Of a DNA stretch of 64,000 nucleotides, positions 22,636 to 33,464 are shown piece by piece. Under the pieces are notes generated by a model. That model worked only from the letters and a program-made list of their open reading frames with translations. It was not told where the DNA came from and made no database searches. The stretch comes from Cladopsammia gracilis (Eukaryota; Cnidaria; Anthozoa; Scleractinia; Dendrophylliidae). Position 1 is the stretch's first letter. Every line of letters starts with the position of its first letter. Made by a program: the position numbers and the translations under genes. The stretch is taken from positions 2,299,501-2,363,500 of the forward strand of contig JAJGOT010000038.1 of NCBI GenBank assembly GCA_022457155.1. The letters are read 5' to 3'.

Positions 22636-22900
22636 ATTAAAAACGCTTCTTTTGCTTAAGTTGAGAGCACACTGCGAGGATCACAAATTTCACTCATGTT
22701 TATGCGCAGTTCAAATATATGTTATTCACATATTCACATTCATATGTATTCACTATCATCGGGTATATTACGAACTCACAATTGACCATCTATCCCAGTG
22801 GCTTGATAGCTCAGTGGATAGAGCCGAACGCCTTTTTGGAGCTGCGACTTCTTTGGCGATTTATAGCGAAACGTTTGTTCGTAAGTTCGAACCAGTTTGA
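22636..22900 (+). repeat. tRNA-derived SINE pieces
   Basis: At 22,636-22,700 lies a tail-like segment (CTTAAGTTGAGAGC then GAGGATCAC then TTCACTCATG) that recurs behind the SINE at 32,021. At 22,806-22,893 there is an A-box (TAGCTCAGTGGATAGAG) and a B-box (AGTTCGAACC) spaced as in a pol III tRNA-type promoter, but the cloverleaf is not intact. I read this as one or two decayed SINE copies. Confidence 0.55.
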
Positions 22901-23379
22901 TATATCTCTAGTTAAGGGGTTTTTCCTCTTGTTGAGTGATCTATTTTGGGGGTTCGGCCGGTTTTTGGCCATTTTTTGCCGTTTTCATTGCGGCCGAGGT
23001 TTCACTACAAGTTTTAGGGTCACCTCCTTTTGTCTCCCATTGTTGTTTGTCCCGGGTTTTGCGGTCCCGTTTTGGTCTCCTTTTGGCTTTCTTTTTGGGT
23101 TTCTTTTTCGGTCATTTTGTTGGCGGTGTGTCTCTTGACCTCGTAGCATGTTTGATGTGGGATTTTTGGCGCTAAAATTGTGTTTGTTTTGGAGTTTTGG
23201 ATTTTGGTGGGCCATTAAATATTCTGTTTAGGTTAAAGGTGGCTCCAAGTAGTTTTTTTGTGTCACACTCCCCTTTTTGAATGCACTTATACATAACCTT
23301 ACTTTAGCTCAATGAATCTGAATTTGATATCAGATGCTAGGCTTGGATAAACGTTTTGGGCGATGCTCTTTTTATATAG

Positions 23380-25156
23380 CGACGGTCCATCCTTACGAAA
23401 CTTGCTGGTCATCTTAAAAGTCTTATTGACAGTGGTTTCTCTTCCTTTCTGGATACTTATGAGTCGGTTTTGTCCCAGCTGTCTGCCTTGGACCAGAAGG
23501 ATGCGGAAGGGGCCAAAGTGCGTTCTAGAGTTTAGTGGGCCGAGGAGGGGGAGGCCTCCTCTCGTTTTTTCCTTCGGCTTGACCGGAAGCGAAGTGCCAA
23601 GACTTGGATCGCGGCCATGAGATGCTCTGATGGGAATATTGTATCAGACCTTCATGGGATTCTAGGCTCTTGGCGCGACTTTTATTTCCAACTTTTTACG
23701 GCCTGCCCTACGGATAGTCCAGGCTCAATCACTGGAGGCCCTAACTGCCCATCTCTCGGCTGACCAGTCTTCCGTTTGTGAGGGTTTATTATCGGTACAG
23801 GAGGTTTCTTTAGCCCTGCAGGGCATGGCGAGAGGTAAAGCCTCTGGTTCGGATGGCATTCCCCAATATCAGGGCGCACCCTTTTATTGTAGGCTTGTCT
23901 TTGCCTAGGGTCCTTCGACCCTTTCCGGTCCTGTCTTTATATGCTGACGATACGTCGGTCATCGTTTTGTCAGACCTTGCAATTGTCTCTGTTTTCGAAG
24001 TTTACGAGAAGTTTGAGAAGGGTTCCGGTGCTAAACTAAACCAGAAAAAATGTGAGGAGTTGTGGTTGGGTGCTTGGCGTGGCCACCAGGAGGGCCCCTG
24101 TCCCTATGATTTGGACGTCGATCAAAATTAAAGTGTTGGGTGTTTTTATAGGGAACGTTGATGTTGAAGAGGTCAACTGGCTAACTCGTATCGAGGCAGT
24201 CGAAAATTGCCTCAACTCCTGGCGGTACAGATCGCTGTCTTTCCAAGGGAGATCGTTGGTGGTAAATGCTTTGGCGCTGTTCAGAGTGTGGTATGTGTGC
24301 TCCTTGGTGGGGATGCCTCCTTGGGTTCGGCTTAAGCTTGATAAGATCATTTTCACCGTTTTATGGAATGGCAAACAGGACCTTGTCCGCTGTGATGTGC
24401 TCATTCATTGCCGAGGTAGAGGGGGCCTGTCTGTGGTTTCCACTGAACGCAAAACCCATGCGTTGATTGTGCAGTGAGTGAAGCGGTTTGCTTGCACCCC
24501 CAGTGGGTGCGTTTCCCTCCTCACGTACTGGTGCTTTGATAGGTTTGGGGTGGGACCTCTCGTGGTGTTTTCTAGCCCTTTCTCTTATTCCCCCGACGTG
24601 TTACCCGCCTTCTATCGGTCCCTGTTGTATGCGTGGCGTTTTTCAGGAGGCATGGCCCTTACCTCTGGCCTTGCCGTTGACGCTTTCTCCGACTCAGACC
24701 CTGTACCATTAGTTTTTATCTCTACCAAGCTGTGCTATCAGTTGCATTTATCCTCAGCCGCGTGTAACCCGACTTGTGTCGCCAAGTTTAGCCGGGTTTT
24801 CAACGACATAGAGTGGGCCTCCACTTGGGCGACCCTTTCCTTCTTTCCTCTTGACCGTAGAGGTTTTTACCTCAACTGGAGGGTGGCCCATGGGGTCCTC
24901 TATACAGCTGATCGTCTCATCTCGTTTGGATACGACTATGACCCATCCTGTTTTTGAGGCCCTGCTGCTGAGACCCCCGAGCACCTTTTTTTCGCGTGTT
25001 CTTTGGCGCAGTATGGGATTGCTTGGGTGCAAGCCCTTCTTTCCCTTGCCTCCCCTCTGGCGCCCCCTATCAACGCCAGGATCAAGCTGTTTGGTTTTCG
25101 CCATGATAAGCTGCTTTATGTTCCGCGAGTGTTTGCCTACCTACTTAACGCTTTAA
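23380..25156 (+). pseudogene. Decayed LINE ORF2 (reverse transcriptase), plus strand
   Basis: Frames change repeatedly. In order they read FLRLDRKRSAKTWIAAMRCS (pre-RT domain), ARGKASGSDGIP (RT start), then after an internal deletion YADDTSVIVL (RT catalytic box), KLNQKKCEELWLG, LGVFIGNVDVEEVNWL, RSLSFQGRSLVVNALAL and a C-terminal GPAAETPEHLFFACSLAQ zinc-knuckle region with one cysteine replaced by a stop at about 24,956. The order matches L1/Tx1-type ORF2 proteins. The endonuclease and much of RT are missing. Local base composition is clearly richer in G and C than the LINE that follows, so it belongs to a different lineage. Confidence 0.8.
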
Positions 25157-25344
25157 AATTTCTCATTTTTTTTTTTTATTATTTTTTTTTTTTTTAAATT
25201 TTTAGCATTTACTTTAAAACTTTAAACTAAATTTAGCCTGGAAGGAAAGCAAAACAAAGAAAAAAAAAAAAAAAGCAAAAGAAGAAGAAGAAGTTATACA
25301 CATTTTTTCATTTCTTAGGGGACTGGCATCAAGTTCACAGGGGA
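25157..25344 (-). repeat. A/T homopolymer and GAA-rich tail region of the minus-strand LINE
   Basis: Plus-strand T-runs at about 25,166-25,195, an A-run at 25,260-25,275 and (GAA)n at 25,280-25,292 lie directly after the ORF2 stop in minus-strand orientation. They hold the 3' UTR and probable 3' end of the LINE. The exact 3' junction cannot be fixed because the plus-strand LINE relic ends in the same low-complexity stretch. Confidence 0.5.
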
Positions 25345-28300
25345 CTACAAGAAAGACTTAAAAGGCTCCCATTTCTTCCGGTTAATAATGTCGGCTTTGT
25401 TTTCAATTTCATTGATATGTTTCATATAGTATAAAAAATCATCAAGTTTTGGTGGACATTCTTTCATTTTACACAGCCAAATGTAGTATTTAGCAAGCAG
25501 GCAGCAAAAGTTTATTTGAAAGTTGTATTTTGAACTATCTGGTTTTAAGCCCAGTGCTGTACCCAGTTGTATGAGCGTTTCTTTTTCAAGTATTTTACAT
25601 GACTGAAGCCATAAGGAAATGCTGGCCCAGAAGGACTGAGTTTTGGGGCATTCCCAGAATAGATGTACCAGTTTTTCTGTCTCTTCTTGGCAGAAGATAC
25701 ATTTTTCACTATCAACGAGTCCGATTTTTTTCAGAAAGTTGTTAGTCGATATTCTTCTGTGTAAGAATTTAAAATTAAAAGCTATAAGTTTTGTACTCTT
25801 CGTACATTGAAGGGATAATTGATAGGCAGTTTTCCAGTTAATCGTAACGTTAATATCCTCAAACCACTTTTGTTGGCTTGAAATAGGTAGTTCACTCTTT
25901 TTTGATACTAGTTTCTTATATACAAGTCTACTTGGTTTTGAATTTTCTACAAATTTAGTCAAGAACTCTTCATACTTTAAAGAAGGCCTTGTATTTTGTG
26001 GTATGTGTTTTTTCAGGAGTTTGACTGCAGATATTAGTCCATAAAAAGCTAAAGGCCGGACTTTCAGGCTATATTTACTTTGGAAGACAGAGAGTGAAAG
26101 AAATTTGCCAGAGCCATTCATTAAATGTTTGACTTTTGTTACTCCTTTGCTAAACCAATCTTTATAGTAAACTGGTTTGTTTTCTATTCGTATCAAGGAA
26201 TTGTACCATAAAGGTGATGCAAGAAAGTGATCATCTGACACTATCGTTTGTTCAAAATTTACTTCTGACCAGATTTCAAAAATCTCTTTGATGAAGGGAT
26301 CTGATATCTTAATAATACTACGGTCTTTTTTGTTAAGATTTCCAGTTAAAGTGACTTGGCCTCCATATTTCCTAAGTTCAAGGTCAAAAAAACTTTTCCA
26401 TCCTCCCTGGTTTTCTGTGTCCAGGTACTTTTTAATCCAAATTGCTTTTAACGATCTATTAAAAGAATCTATATCAATCATTTTAAGACCCCCTTCAGGG
26501 TAATCATTTATCATTACATTTCGTTTAATTTTGTCTCCTTTGTCATTCCATAAGAAATTGTAAAACATACCATTTATTTCTTTGATTACCTTATAATTTG
26601 TTTGTAAAGGCGAGAGAATATATGTTAGTTGTGACGCTACGAGGCTTTTTAAGACTGTAATTTTCCCTAACAGACCGAGTCTACGCAGTTTCCAACAGCC
26701 TAAGATTGTCTTTATCTTTTTCAATTTATCATTGTAGTTTAAAGATAAAGTCATATCAGGGTCTGTTGAGAACCACACTCCTAAGGCTTTGACTTTTTTG
26801 CGTGGCCATTTAAAGTTCTTTTCAGGACATAGCTTAAAATCGCTTTCAGCATTGGCGCCTGTCCACAAGGCTTCTGTCTTACTATTGTTAAGTTTTAGGC
26901 CAGATACAGAACCAAAACTGTCTATCATCTTCAAGGCTTCTAGGAATGATTTTTCAGAACCGTCTAAAATAAGGGTTGTGTCGTCAGCAAATTGGCTCAA
27001 TTTAATCTCTTTACCGTTTAACATTATGCCACAAATGTCCTTCTTTTGGCGAATAGCGTCAGCTAGTATTTCTACTGAGAGAATAAACAAATAAGGTGAC
27101 AAGGGGCAGCCTTGTCTGACACCTCTGCTAAGTTTAAAAAAGTTACTTGCCCATCCATTGTTCAAAATACAACTTTCAATATTGCAATAGAATACTTTTA
27201 TCCAGTTCAGTAAGGATTTACCGAAACCGAAATGTAGGAACGTTTTCCGTATGAAGGACCATTCCAGCGTATCAAAAGCTTTTTCGAAGTCGAGGAAAAG
27301 GAGTAGTCCCGGTATATTTTTCTCTGCAGTATATTTAATGAAGCTGTCTATTAAACGAATGTTTTCTCCGATGAATCTGCCTTTAATGAAACCTGTTTGA
27401 TCATCTGAAATAAGCTTCGGAATAACAATTTTGATGCGGTTTGCTATGGCTTTCGTTGCAATCTTATAATCGCAATTTAACAATGTTAACGGACGCCAAT
27501 TCTTAATTAAATTAAGCTCAGCATCCTTTTTTGGTATAAGCTTTATGATTCCTCGTCTTTGTGATATCGAGAGCTTTCCTGTTTCATAAGAGTAATTTAG
27601 AGAGTTTATCAATATTTCTGCAAGATCATTCCAGAAGACTTTGTAAAATTCACAAGGTAAACCATCAGTTCCAGGAGATTTATCAGAATTCATGCTTTTG
27701 AGAGCGTCCAAGCATTCTGTCCTGTTTAAAAGTCCTTCACAAAGCAATTGTTCATCTTTGTTCAAGCTCTTTTCATCCGGCTGCTGTGCGAAAAAGTAGT
27801 CAGTTTCTGAATTGTTTGTGTCTATTTTGGAAGTGTAAAGATTTTGATAAAAAGATTCGCATTCGTTTAAAATCTCTTCGTCCGTATAGACAAAGTCATC
27901 GTTATTCACTTTAAGTTGAGTTATTGTTCCTTGTTTACAATGTCTCTTTTCTAGATTTAGAAAGTATTTAGTGTTTTTCTCTCCTTCGTTATACCATTGA
28001 GACTTGGATCTTACAATTGCACCTTTTGTCCGGTGTTCAATTATCACCTCCTGTTCGCGTTTTTTTGTTTCAAGATCAGACCAAACTTTTTGTTTTTGAT
28101 TTTCATTTACATTTTCGTCAGTGAGACATTTTTCTAGCGTTGCAATTGATCGTCCAATTTCCTCTTCTTTTCTCAAGATTTCCCTTTTTTTGGTAGCACC
28201 ATATTTCATAGACACCTCTCTCGCTTTCATTTTAACCATTTCCCATAACAAATTTGGATTAACTGACTCATCTTTTTCATATTCATTTCTAGTTTGATTT

Positions 28301-29142
28301 ATAATTATTTTAATCTGATTAACATACTCAATGTCATTTAAGAGGGAGGCGTTGAGTTTCCAGAAACCTCGTCCTCTCTTGTTAGAATGCAAAGAAATTT
28401 TTATGGTGATCATAGAATGGTCCGTTTTGTAGCCTGGTAATATATCTGCACTAATGGTGTTACAAAAGGTGCTCTGGTTTACAAGAAAAAAATCTAACCT
28501 ACAATGTACTTCAGGTTTTTTCTGTCGCCATGTGTATCTAGAATCTGTAGGATTCAAGGCTCTCCATGCATCCACCAAATCTAAATTTTTAGAATAATCC
28601 TGTACAACTTCCACCGATTTTTTGTGTGATCTAGCGATGCCACCTTTTTTGTCTTTTTCAACATCAAGTACTAAGTTAAAGTCGCCACCGATTATTATTT
28701 CTTCACATTTGAAGCCGAGCAACTGATTAAAAACGGAGATAAAGAAATTAGGATCATCTTCGTTTGGGGCATAAATGTTTACTAAAGTTATTTGTTTTCC
28801 ATTTGTATTTAAGTCGCATATAATGAAACGTCCTTCAGGATCAGTATATGTTTTTGATATCTGAAAGTTAAAGTTATTGTTAAAAAGTATTGCAACACCT
28901 GCCTTTGCACTAGAGCAGCAGCTGAATAAGGCTTGATAGCCCCATTCAGCTCGCCAATCATGCATGTTATCATCCGTACAATGAGCTTCTTGTATAAAAT
29001 ATATTGACATTTTTTTGCATTTGAGCCAGTTAAAAATTTCTCGTCTCTTAAACTTATCTCCTAGTCCCCGTGTGTTAATGGATCCAATTTTAAGATCCAT
29101 TTTCTCGCTTTGATTTGTCCGTAAAGAAAAAGAATGCAGCAA
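25345..29142 (-). CDS. LINE ORF2 protein, L1/Tx1 type, intact
   Basis: One uninterrupted frame of 1265 codons; the conserved start of the endonuclease (MDLKIGSINTRGL) suggests the second methionine at residue 15 is used. Domains in order: apurinic-like endonuclease, about residues 15-245 (FIQEAHC, IIIGGDFNLVLD, YKTDHSMI); reverse transcriptase, about 480-760 (IKNWRPLTLLNCDYKIATKA, DQTGFIKGRF, FLDFEKAFDTLEW, SRGVRQGCPLSPYLFIL, catalytic QFADDTTLIL near 716); and a C-terminal zinc knuckle (CIFCQEETEKLVHLFWECPK). It nicks target DNA and reverse-transcribes its own RNA. All catalytic signatures look intact, so the copy is young. ORF1 lies about 490 bases upstream on the same strand. Confidence 0.95.
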   Translation of the reverse strand: MLHSFSLRTNQSEKMDLKIGSINTRGLGDKFKRREIFNWLKCKKMSIYFIQEAHCTDDNMHDWRAEWGYQALFSCCSSAKAGVAILFNNNFNFQISKTYTDPEGRFIICDLNTNGKQITLVNIYAPNEDDPNFFISVFNQLLGFKCEEIIIGGDFNLVLDVEKDKKGGIARSHKKSVEVVQDYSKNLDLVDAWRALNPTDSRYTWRQKKPEVHCRLDFFLVNQSTFCNTISADILPGYKTDHSMITIKISLHSNKRGRGFWKLNASLLNDIEYVNQIKIIINQTRNEYEKDESVNPNLLWEMVKMKAREVSMKYGATKKREILRKEEEIGRSIATLEKCLTDENVNENQKQKVWSDLETKKREQEVIIEHRTKGAIVRSKSQWYNEGEKNTKYFLNLEKRHCKQGTITQLKVNNDDFVYTDEEILNECESFYQNLYTSKIDTNNSETDYFFAQQPDEKSLNKDEQLLCEGLLNRTECLDALKSMNSDKSPGTDGLPCEFYKVFWNDLAEILINSLNYSYETGKLSISQRRGIIKLIPKKDAELNLIKNWRPLTLLNCDYKIATKAIANRIKIVIPKLISDDQTGFIKGRFIGENIRLIDSFIKYTAEKNIPGLLLFLDFEKAFDTLEWSFIRKTFLHFGFGKSLLNWIKVFYCNIESCILNNGWASNFFKLSRGVRQGCPLSPYLFILSVEILADAIRQKKDICGIMLNGKEIKLSQFADDTTLILDGSEKSFLEALKMIDSFGSVSGLKLNNSKTEALWTGANAESDFKLCPEKNFKWPRKKVKALGVWFSTDPDMTLSLNYNDKLKKIKTILGCWKLRRLGLLGKITVLKSLVASQLTYILSPLQTNYKVIKEINGMFYNFLWNDKGDKIKRNVMINDYPEGGLKMIDIDSFNRSLKAIWIKKYLDTENQGGWKSFFDLELRKYGGQVTLTGNLNKKDRSIIKISDPFIKEIFEIWSEVNFEQTIVSDDHFLASPLWYNSLIRIENKPVYYKDWFSKGVTKVKHLMNGSGKFLSLSVFQSKYSLKVRPLAFYGLISAVKLLKKHIPQNTRPSLKYEEFLTKFVENSKPSRLVYKKLVSKKSELPISSQQKWFEDINVTINWKTAYQLSLQCTKSTKLIAFNFKFLHRRISTNNFLKKIGLVDSEKCIFCQEETEKLVHLFWECPKTQSFWASISLWLQSCKILEKETLIQLGTALGLKPDSSKYNFQINFCCLLAKYYIWLCKMKECPPKLDDFLYYMKHINEIENKADIINRKKWEPFKSFL

Positions 29143-29629
29143 AATTAAAACAAGAACACTACTAATTAAAAATAGTTCTACAAGTCTTAAATAGGAAAAA
29201 AAAACGCAAAAAGGTCACAAATGTAAAATTAGTTAGCTTCTACAAAAGATAATTAACAACAAAAATTAGTATAACAATAAACACGACTAAGACACCTATA
29301 AAAAGAAACAATTAGGCTAACAGCGCAAGAAGGTGTTAGGAAAGCGTCTGTTGAGGTGCTTAATGCTGTCGAGATGCCAGTGATGTCTTCTAAAGCTTTT
29401 TAAACAATGGCGAGTATATTTGTCCTGGGAATTTGTCGCAGGCTCTTTGCAAAGGTAATTAATGCATGAAAAAAGAAAACATATACACACACTTTTAGAA
29501 GTAAGCAGAAAAGCAATCGAGGGCAAAAGAAAAACTCATAAAAGACTTTAGTTATTAAAAGCCAGAAAAAAAGTAAAGGTATTAAATAAGAAAAAGAGAC
29601 CAGTCACTTCATTTTAAGAGGATTTAAGT
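29143..29629 (-). other. Inter-ORF region of the LINE
   Basis: About 490 bases between ORF1 stop and ORF2 start on the minus strand, AT-rich, with several stops in all frames. This is long for an L1-type spacer. No other gene is visible. Confidence 0.6.
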
Positions 29630-30508
29630 TTAGTCTTCGTTGCTCCTTTGGGGAGGCAGCAGGTAATCTGGAATGTTTTCCACTGTATAGCTACTACTGT
29701 TTACAAGTAATTTGTTACCTTTAATGGACACCCGCGTAATGTTCAGTTCTTTTGCTTTCTTATATGCCGCTCTAAGTTTCCCTCGGATTTTCGCAGACTC
29801 CGCGGAGAGGTCTTTATCAATAAAGATAGACGACAAAGTAGAGCTTTTGAGCAACTCTTTCTTTCTTCCCCAAACATCGTCTGCATCCATTCTGGAGACA
29901 AATCTCGCTAGTATCGGACGTGGGCGAGGACGTTGTGATTGACCATTTGCTGTCGCATGGTCGGTGTGAGAGCTGCTCGATGAGAACAGGTTATCTCGTT
30001 TACCGATTCGATGGATAGCGTGGAAACTGATCTCGCTCGAATTAAGACCAAGAGCGGTAATAACTTCATTCACTTTTTCGATGCATTGCTCGGTGCTTTC
30101 ACTTTCATTTTCTGGTATATTGTAGAAGCGTAAATTCTCTCTCCTCGAATAATCTTCCTGTTTGATTACGCGGTCCTTGAGAATATTAATATCTTCGTTT
30201 AATTTAGCATTCTCGCTTACCGTGCTCGCCATTTGTTTCTTTAGAGACTCGTTCTCTTTCTTGAAAGTGTTGATTTCTGCCCACGCACTATCAATTGATT
30301 TTCTTAACTCACTGAGCTCGTTTCTAATTGATAAAATGTCTTGCTTGAGCTCCTGCTTTAACGCTGCCATTTCGTTTTCCATTTTCGTGAAGCCATTTTC
30401 TATTCTTGTCTGAATACTTGTCAACTTTTCCAGAATTTTATCTTCTTCTTCAGCTTCGGTCGAGCTTGAGCCACGTGCTCGTTTTTTTTCTTTCGATTTA
30501 TCCGGCAT
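29630..30508 (-). CDS. LINE ORF1 protein, L1-type RNA-binding chaperone
   Basis: 292 codons from ATG at 30508. Basic N-terminus (MPDKSKEKKRARGSSS), then a long heptad-rich coiled coil at about residues 25-120, then an RRM-like core (DYSRRENLRFYNIPENESES, residues ~122-170) and a C-terminal domain (RPRPILARFVSRMDADDVW, later IFIDKDLSAESAKIRGKLR). This is the trimeric nucleic-acid-binding ORF1p layout of L1-like elements, which packages element RNA with ORF2. Serine-rich inserts occur near residue 180. Intact frame and position upstream of ORF2 indicate a complete element. Confidence 0.92.
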   Translation of the reverse strand: MPDKSKEKKRARGSSSTEAEEEDKILEKLTSIQTRIENGFTKMENEMAALKQELKQDILSIRNELSELRKSIDSAWAEINTFKKENESLKKQMASTVSENAKLNEDINILKDRVIKQEDYSRRENLRFYNIPENESESTEQCIEKVNEVITALGLNSSEISFHAIHRIGKRDNLFSSSSSHTDHATANGQSQRPRPRPILARFVSRMDADDVWGRKKELLKSSTLSSIFIDKDLSAESAKIRGKLRAAYKKAKELNITRVSIKGNKLLVNSSSYTVENIPDYLLPPQRSNED

Positions 30509-30893
30509 AATTTTGTCCAGGCGAGGCTATTTTAGCTTCGTAGATGTTTAAGCCGTTTCCGACTTTCAAAGCTGTGCAAGGCGCCAAAGAATATCATCTA
30601 ATTAGACGTAAACCCGCCATCTTGTTGAAGAGCTTAAAAGCATCGTCCGGCCGCCATGACAGTTCACACCTCACCTCATTTGGTGGAAAAGGAACGAGTT
30701 TCGTTTTCGCGGGGTGCGTCCCTCTGGGCCTCGACTTTTAGCGCAGCTGAAAGCACGTGTTTCTTTCTACTTGCCACTTTTCTTCAAGCGTTTTCGTTCC
30801 CCACGTCGTCTTCGGTTCTTAGAATAACTCTACGATTTTCACCTTTTTTCTGCCGCGACCGACCTACCTCTTTTTTTTGTCTTTGGTGAGGAT
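30509..30893 (-). promoter_or_regulatory. Probable 5' UTR of the minus-strand LINE
   Basis: About 385 bases upstream of ORF1 without coding potential. It borders the 80 bp tandem repeats starting at 30,894. Internal promoters of L1-type elements lie in this position; no specific promoter motif can be named. Confidence 0.4.
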
Positions 30894-30943
30894 GGTCGCC
30901 TTCATTGGTAGTACTGTGTGTGAGCCGTTTCATTCTGGTTCCG

Positions 30944-31350
30944 CCTCCTGGTTAGCTCAGTTGATAGAGCACCGGTCTGCAGAGCGGGAGGTCTCGGGTT
31001 CGAACCCCGGCCGGACCAACACTCAGGGTTTTAAAATAACTGAGGATGAAGGTGCTGCCTTTGCTATGACATCGGCAAATGGTTAGACCTTCACGTGGCT
31101 CGGATGACCACGTAGAAATGGCGGCCCCGTCTCCCATGGGGACGTAAAAGAACCACTTAGGACGTAACAAACCCTGGCTGTGACCACCCTCAGTGTCACT
31201 TTTTCATGGGTGGGGTGGGTGAGATGAGATCAATAATGGACCGATAGCAGCTGCCTGCGGCGCCTTCATAACCTGACGTCCGATGTCATTCTCATAAGTG
31301 TATGTAAAGCGCCATGAGACATGTGTGATATGTGCGCTATATAAGTCTTT

Positions 31351-31396
<46 letters not shown>
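30944..31396 (+). repeat. tRNA-derived SINE with (TTA)n tail
   Basis: The head has A-box GGTTAGCTCAGTTGATAGAG and B-box GGGTTCGAACCCC in tRNA spacing, followed by a non-tRNA body and a (TAT)n tail at 31,352-31,396. The acceptor stem pairs poorly (5' TCCTGGT against 3' CCGGACC), so it is not a working tRNA gene. It interrupts the tandem array and is therefore younger than it. Confidence 0.85.
31352..31396 (+). repeat. (TAT)n microsatellite, SINE tail
   Basis: About 15 trinucleotide units at the 3' end of the SINE. Confidence 0.95.
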
Positions 31397-31717
31397 GGTC
31401 GCCTTTGTTGGTTGTTCTGTACGAGCCTTGCCCGTTTTTACATCTTCATAACCTTTTGGTCTTCGTTTTTGGTGAGTATGGTCGCCTTTACTGGTAGCAC
31501 TTTACGAGCCTCTCCCGTTTTTCTCCCTTGTCTTCGCCTTTGGTGAGTGCGGTCGCCTTTATTGGTAGCACTGTACGAGCCCCCCTGTTTTTCCTTTGTC
31601 TTGTCTTCTGATCGTCTTGTGAACGGCAAGAGCGGTCGCCTTCAGTGGTTGTACTGCCTGAGCCTCTCCTTGTGCCTTTCGTGTCTTATAACTCGCTTTT
31701 ACGTCTATAGCTTTTAC

Positions 31718-31790
31718 CCGTATGTAATTGGTTTTTACCAAATTGTTTTACCCCGTATGTAATTGGCTTTTACCAAATTGCTTTTACTTC
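31718..31790. repeat. Two copies of a ~35 bp tandem repeat
   Basis: CCGTATGTAATTGG followed by TTTTTACCAAATTG occurs twice in succession with minor changes, and decays further to about 31,830. Confidence 0.75.
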
Positions 31791-32020
31791 GTATTTTTAG
31801 TCAATGTTTTTACCCCGTACTTTCACCTAGCCTAGTTACTGTAATTAGTATAGCCGATGCTTTCTTTTCAATCTCCTGGTGAGGTGGGGTTCTATTCCCT
31901 GGCAAGTTTGGCGAACTGGTGCTCCCTCGCCGTGGCGTTCTCCACTTCCCGTGTTTTTATTTCCCCCTGTAGTTGATGACCTTAGGGCATTGCACTTCGC
32001 GCTATGGAACGCACAAAAAA

Positions 32021-32150
32021 AAGCTCAGTGGATAGAGCATTGCACCGGTATCGCAAGGTCACGGGTTCGAATCCCGTTCAAGCCTGAATTTTTTTCAGGT
32101 TGCTTTTTCAACTGCTTAAGTTGAGAGCGAGGATCATAAACTTCACTCAT
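32021..32150 (+). repeat. tRNA-derived SINE
   Basis: A-box AGCTCAGTGGATAGAGC and B-box GGGTTCGAATCCC in tRNA spacing, then a hairpin (CCTGAA T-run TTCAGG) and a tail shared with 22,636-22,700. The 5' acceptor arm is replaced by an A-run, so a functional tRNA is excluded. Confidence 0.8.
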
Positions 32151-32549
32151 GACATTATTTTTGTTAATCACTTTCGTTACGCAAATCAAAGTGCTTTTGA
32201 TAACGACCGTGTTATTTTTCAGTTCTGTCGGCAGAAAACAAGTTTTTTTTTTTTAAATAATGCACATCTTTATTAAAAGTGATAAGATCTAGTTACAATA
32301 ATAGTATAATGGTATATTACAATGGTATATTATGTTAACACTAATAAAAAAAATGCGATTGCATTATTTACTACACACACACACACACACAAGTACATAC
32401 TCACACACACACACACACACACACAACAAGAGACATAAACAAAAGATACACATACAGCAGTAAGGGCAGTACTTTTTGTTACATATATTCTTAAAATAGG
32501 ACATGTTAAATATGGGCTAAGTGCATACTTTAAAATTAAAGAGATTGAA

Positions 32550-33464
32550 CTAAGAAAGGCCTTCAATGCGAAATTTGAAGGCAATTCGTTGCGTAAATTC
32601 ATCAAAATTTATTCGTTTATTGTTTAGTTTTTGGGAATATAGATAATATTTTGCAAATAACAAACAGTAATTTAATTTTTTTAGTGTGTCATCGGAACAC
32701 GCTAATTGATCATTGTCAAATTCAGATTTTCCAAATAAAAATTCTTCTGTGGAGAGTGAATAGGAGGTGACATGTTCGCTGTTAAACCATGTTAAGACCT
32801 GACTGAAAAATGACTTGGAAGGGAGGCAGTCAATGAAAGTATGACCTATCGAGTCGCTTTCATTACAGTATAGGCAGTTTTTGTTACTTTCAATACCAAA
32901 ATGATACAATTCCTTCTTTGTAGCGATAATTCTATGTAGAAATTTGTAGTAGAATTCTCTAAGTTTAGTCTCCTTACAAAGTACCTTCAATTTACTAAAG
33001 TAGCAAGGCCAATTCAAATTCAACGATTGAGTTTCGTGTTCCCATTTCATTGGGCCAGTAGCCTTAGTTACAGACTTGTTAGTAATAAGCCAGTAGAAAT
33101 CTTTGCGTTTTATCTTGAGTAAGTTTATTGAGGCTGTAGGTGACAGAGGAAATATAAAGTTGTTCTTTTCGAATATGTGTTTGTCAACCGAGGTCTGGCT
33201 TGCTTTTTCTCGCAGATGTTTGGGAATTGCTGCCAAAACTTGGAAATATCGAAGAAAGTTGCACTTGATGTTACATTTTTGCAGGAATTCTTGGTAAGAG
33301 AGAAATTTCCCTTCGTCATTTAAAACATCTCGGATAGAAAGAATTCCTTTTTGATGCCATTCATTGTAATAAAATGACTTCCCATTTATTAAAATTTCTC
33401 TATTATTAAATAGCACCAAATCTTGCTTATAGCAATATCCATACAATTGTTTTAACTCCATCAT
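32550..33464 (-). pseudogene. LINE ORF2, C-terminal part
   Basis: 304 codons in a frame shifted by one base from the upstream segment; the two overlap at ATGA near 33,462. It contains the connection region (NNREILINGKSFYYNEWHQK) and the zinc knuckle CLYCNESDSIGHTFIDCLPS. The sequence is otherwise well kept, so the frameshift is recent. Confidence 0.85.

Larger units (their letters stand above)
30894..31710. repeat. ~71-83 bp tandem repeats beginning GGTCGCCTT
   Basis: Units start at 30894, 31397, 31480, 31551 and 31634. Each begins GGTCGCCTT, continues TGGTAGCACTGTACGAGCC-like and ends TTTGGTGAGT-like. The first unit is cut after about 50 bases by a SINE (30,944-31,396). Position upstream of the LINE 5' end suggests LINE promoter monomers, but an independent minisatellite is possible. 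Confidence 0.8.

Noticed and set aside
22936..23215. Open frames on both strands before the plus-strand LINE relic
   Set aside because: Low-complexity T/G-rich sequence; no ORF1-type coiled coil or zinc knuckle could be read.
30944..31018. Possible tRNA gene on the plus strand
   Set aside because: A and B boxes are good, but the acceptor stem does not pair and a SINE body and (TAT)n tail follow. Classified as a SINE.
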